Position numbers and translations under genes: made by a program. Shown piece after piece: positions 8,741-9,962 of a stretch of DNA of 9,962 nucleotides (position 1 is its first letter; the number at the start of each line of letters is the position of its first letter). The notes under the pieces are model-generated. The model was not told the origin of the DNA. It ran no database searches and saw only the letters and a list, made by a program, of their open reading frames with translations. Source of the stretch: Caldifarciminota bacterium (lineage in GTDB: Bacteria; Hydrothermota; Hydrothermia; S141-80); contig JALUJC010000183.1 of the NCBI GenBank assembly GCA_027053375.1, forward strand, positions 1 to 9,962, in the 5' to 3' direction.

Positions 8741-9594
8741 ACCTTCAGGAGCTTCTCCGTCTTCCACGGTTGCCTGTGCGTGCACGGCTCGTGGTGGAGG
8801 GAACCCTTGCGGGGCTCCATCGGTCTCCCTATCACGGATTTTCCGTTCAGTTTTCGGATCACCGGCCCTTTGTCCCGGGTGATGCCATCCGTTTTGTGGA
8901 CTGGAAGGTGTATGCCCGCCGGGAGCGGTTGTACATCAAGCAATTTGAAGAGGAGACCAACCTTCGGGCTTATCTTCTGCTGGATCTTTCTCGTTCCATG
9001 GACTACGGGGAGAAATGGGAATACGCCCGGACCCTCGCTGCTGCGCTGGCGTTGCTTCTTCACCTTCAGCGAGATGCTGTGGGTCTGTATGCTTTTTCAG
9101 ACCAGCAGGAGGAACTGTTGCCTGCGCGGGTATCTCGGGCGCATCTTCACAGGCTCTGGGGGGTACTGGAAGGACTCCGACCCCGTGGACAGCTTGCGTT
9201 TCCCATGCTGGAGCGCTGGTTGACCCATATTCCCCGGAGATCGGTGCTTTTTGTGATCTCAGACGGATGGGGACCGCTGGAAGCGTGGACCCGCGCGCTG
9301 CGCTGGATGACGGGTGGACGCCGCGAGGTGCTGTTTTTTCAGGTGGTCACGCCTCTGGAAGAGGATCCTTCTTCTCTTCCACCCGGGCAGTGGGAGGATC
9401 TGGAGACCGGGGTGCGTCTTCCCGTGGAACCTTCGCGCTGGATTTCCCGTTACAGGGAAGCGCTGAACCACCACCGTGAGCAGCTTCGGGAGACCCTGTA
9501 TGCACGGAGGATGGAGTTCCATGTCGCACGCACCGACCGACCGCTGGAGGAACTGCTTTCTCTGGTCCTGCTTCGCCGCCGGCGGTGGTTTTAG
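8737..9594 (+). CDS. DUF58 domain protein with von Willebrand A-like MIDAS motif
   Basis: This 285-residue protein has the complete DUF58 core. GLHRSPYHGFSVQFSDHRPF and VPGDAIRFVDWKVYARRE (residues 26-64) are the signature, followed by LLLDLSRSMDYG with the metal-binding D83-x-S85-x-S87. The third vWA motif is probably VISDG (173-177). No membrane segment or signal peptide is visible, so it should be cytoplasmic, as are many DUF58 proteins that work with MoxR-type AAA+ ATPases as chaperones for protein or cofactor assembly. Here no MoxR gene is adjacent: the upstream gene is the RNA methyltransferase, overlapped by ATGA, and the downstream gene is convergent. It is therefore the last gene of the cluster. 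The family is clear; the client and reaction are unknown. Confidence 0.93.
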   Translation: MNLQELLRLPRLPVRARLVVEGTLAGLHRSPYHGFSVQFSDHRPFVPGDAIRFVDWKVYARRERLYIKQFEEETNLRAYLLLDLSRSMDYGEKWEYARTLAAALALLLHLQRDAVGLYAFSDQQEELLPARVSRAHLHRLWGVLEGLRPRGQLAFPMLERWLTHIPRRSVLFVISDGWGPLEAWTRALRWMTGGRREVLFFQVVTPLEEDPSSLPPGQWEDLETGVRLPVEPSRWISRYREALNHHREQLRETLYARRMEFHVARTDRPLEELLSLVLLRRRRWF

Positions 9595-9597
9595 TTT

Positions 9598-9962
9598 CTA
9601 CCCTTCATCCACCCGGGAGGCCGGTACACCGGCGCGCACGCTAACGCTCTCCGTCCATGGATCGCCCCGGTGACGGGCACGCACCGTTTCCCCTTTAAAA
9701 ATCTCACCGTGATTTCCCAGCATCATTTCCGTATAGGAAGCGTAGGTCAGACTGGCGTTTTCGTGAACCCGGGCCACATACACCAGATTCATGATGGCCG
9801 CGGCTGCTCCGGGCATGAAAAATAGAGGCAGGGACGACCCTTCGGGCAGAACCTGGAAAAACAACCCTTCGTATTCCGAAGGTGCCCGAAGGGTGAGCAG
9901 TTCTCCTGGGGTCAGGGTCCCCACGGACCACTGTCCGAAACCAAGTGCCCGCGCAACCCCGG
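9598..9962 (-). CDS. C-terminal part of an unrecognised protein (5' end beyond window)
   Basis: The minus-strand frame is open from the right edge (9960) to TAG at 9600-9598, giving at least 120 residues. A GTG at 9924 could start a short protein, but the frame continues upstream without a stop and with similar codon use, so I treat it as the end of a larger gene. The visible part starts GVARALGFGQWSVGTLTPGE, then has LTLRAPSEYEGLFFQVLPEG, a hydrophobic stretch around LPLFFMPGAAAAIMNLVYVA, and a polar end with KGETVRARHRGDPWTESVSV. No family, catalytic motif or C-terminal sorting signal is recognised. The pattern of short alternating strands would suit a beta-rich, possibly exported protein, but that is a guess. 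Its stop is 3 bases from the stop of the convergent DUF58 gene. Confidence 0.68.
   Translation of the reverse strand, partial: GVARALGFGQWSVGTLTPGELLTLRAPSEYEGLFFQVLPEGSSLPLFFMPGAAAAIMNLVYVARVHENASLTYASYTEMMLGNHGEIFKGETVRARHRGDPWTESVSVRAGVPASRVDEG

Overview
The window comes from a Gram-negative bacterium with a GC-rich, densely packed genome. It encodes an outer-membrane TonB-dependent receptor and an LptE-type LPS-assembly lipoprotein, so an outer membrane is expected. The receptor has an N-terminal carboxypeptidase-regulatory-like domain. Its neighbour is a secreted protein with Asp-rich repeats and a fibronectin-like domain. This combination suggests the wider Bacteroidota/Calditrichota/Marinimicrobia/KSB1-type assemblage or a related candidate phylum. 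That placement is an inference; no phylogenetic marker here was compared with a database. Neither tRNA gene encodes the 3' CCA, and one has an all-GC acceptor stem, which is compatible with, but does not prove, a warm habitat.

Left half (1-4755, minus strand): a two-gene operon. A 909-residue TonB-dependent receptor is followed 15 bases later by a secreted multidomain protein whose 3' end lies beyond position 1. The receptor has a strong Shine-Dalgarno and a clear sigma70-type promoter at 4782-4810.

Middle (4756-5099): a short divergent control region with two back-to-back promoters, then two tandem tRNA genes with CAT anticodons, the initiator tRNA-fMet and an elongator-type tRNA. The second tRNA ends only 17 bases before the guaB start codon.

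Right half (4899-9594, plus strand): a compact co-directional cluster of tRNA-fMet, tRNA-Met, guaB (IMP dehydrogenase), a 121-residue four-helix membrane protein of unknown function, an lptE-like lipoprotein, an RlmD/TrmA-family RNA uracil-5-methyltransferase and a DUF58/vWA-like protein. Protein genes overlap at every junction (three ATGA overlaps and one longer overlap), so they are probably one transcript from the promoter at 4851-4879. The cluster mixes translation initiation and RNA modification, guanine nucleotide supply, and envelope assembly. Only 3 bases after its last stop codon is the stop of a convergent minus-strand gene, whose unrecognised C-terminal part fills the rest of the window.

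Most of the window is ordinary housekeeping. The parts most worth a second look are the receptor/secreted-protein pair, the tRNA-guaB junction, the unknown membrane protein, and the truncated convergent gene at the right edge.
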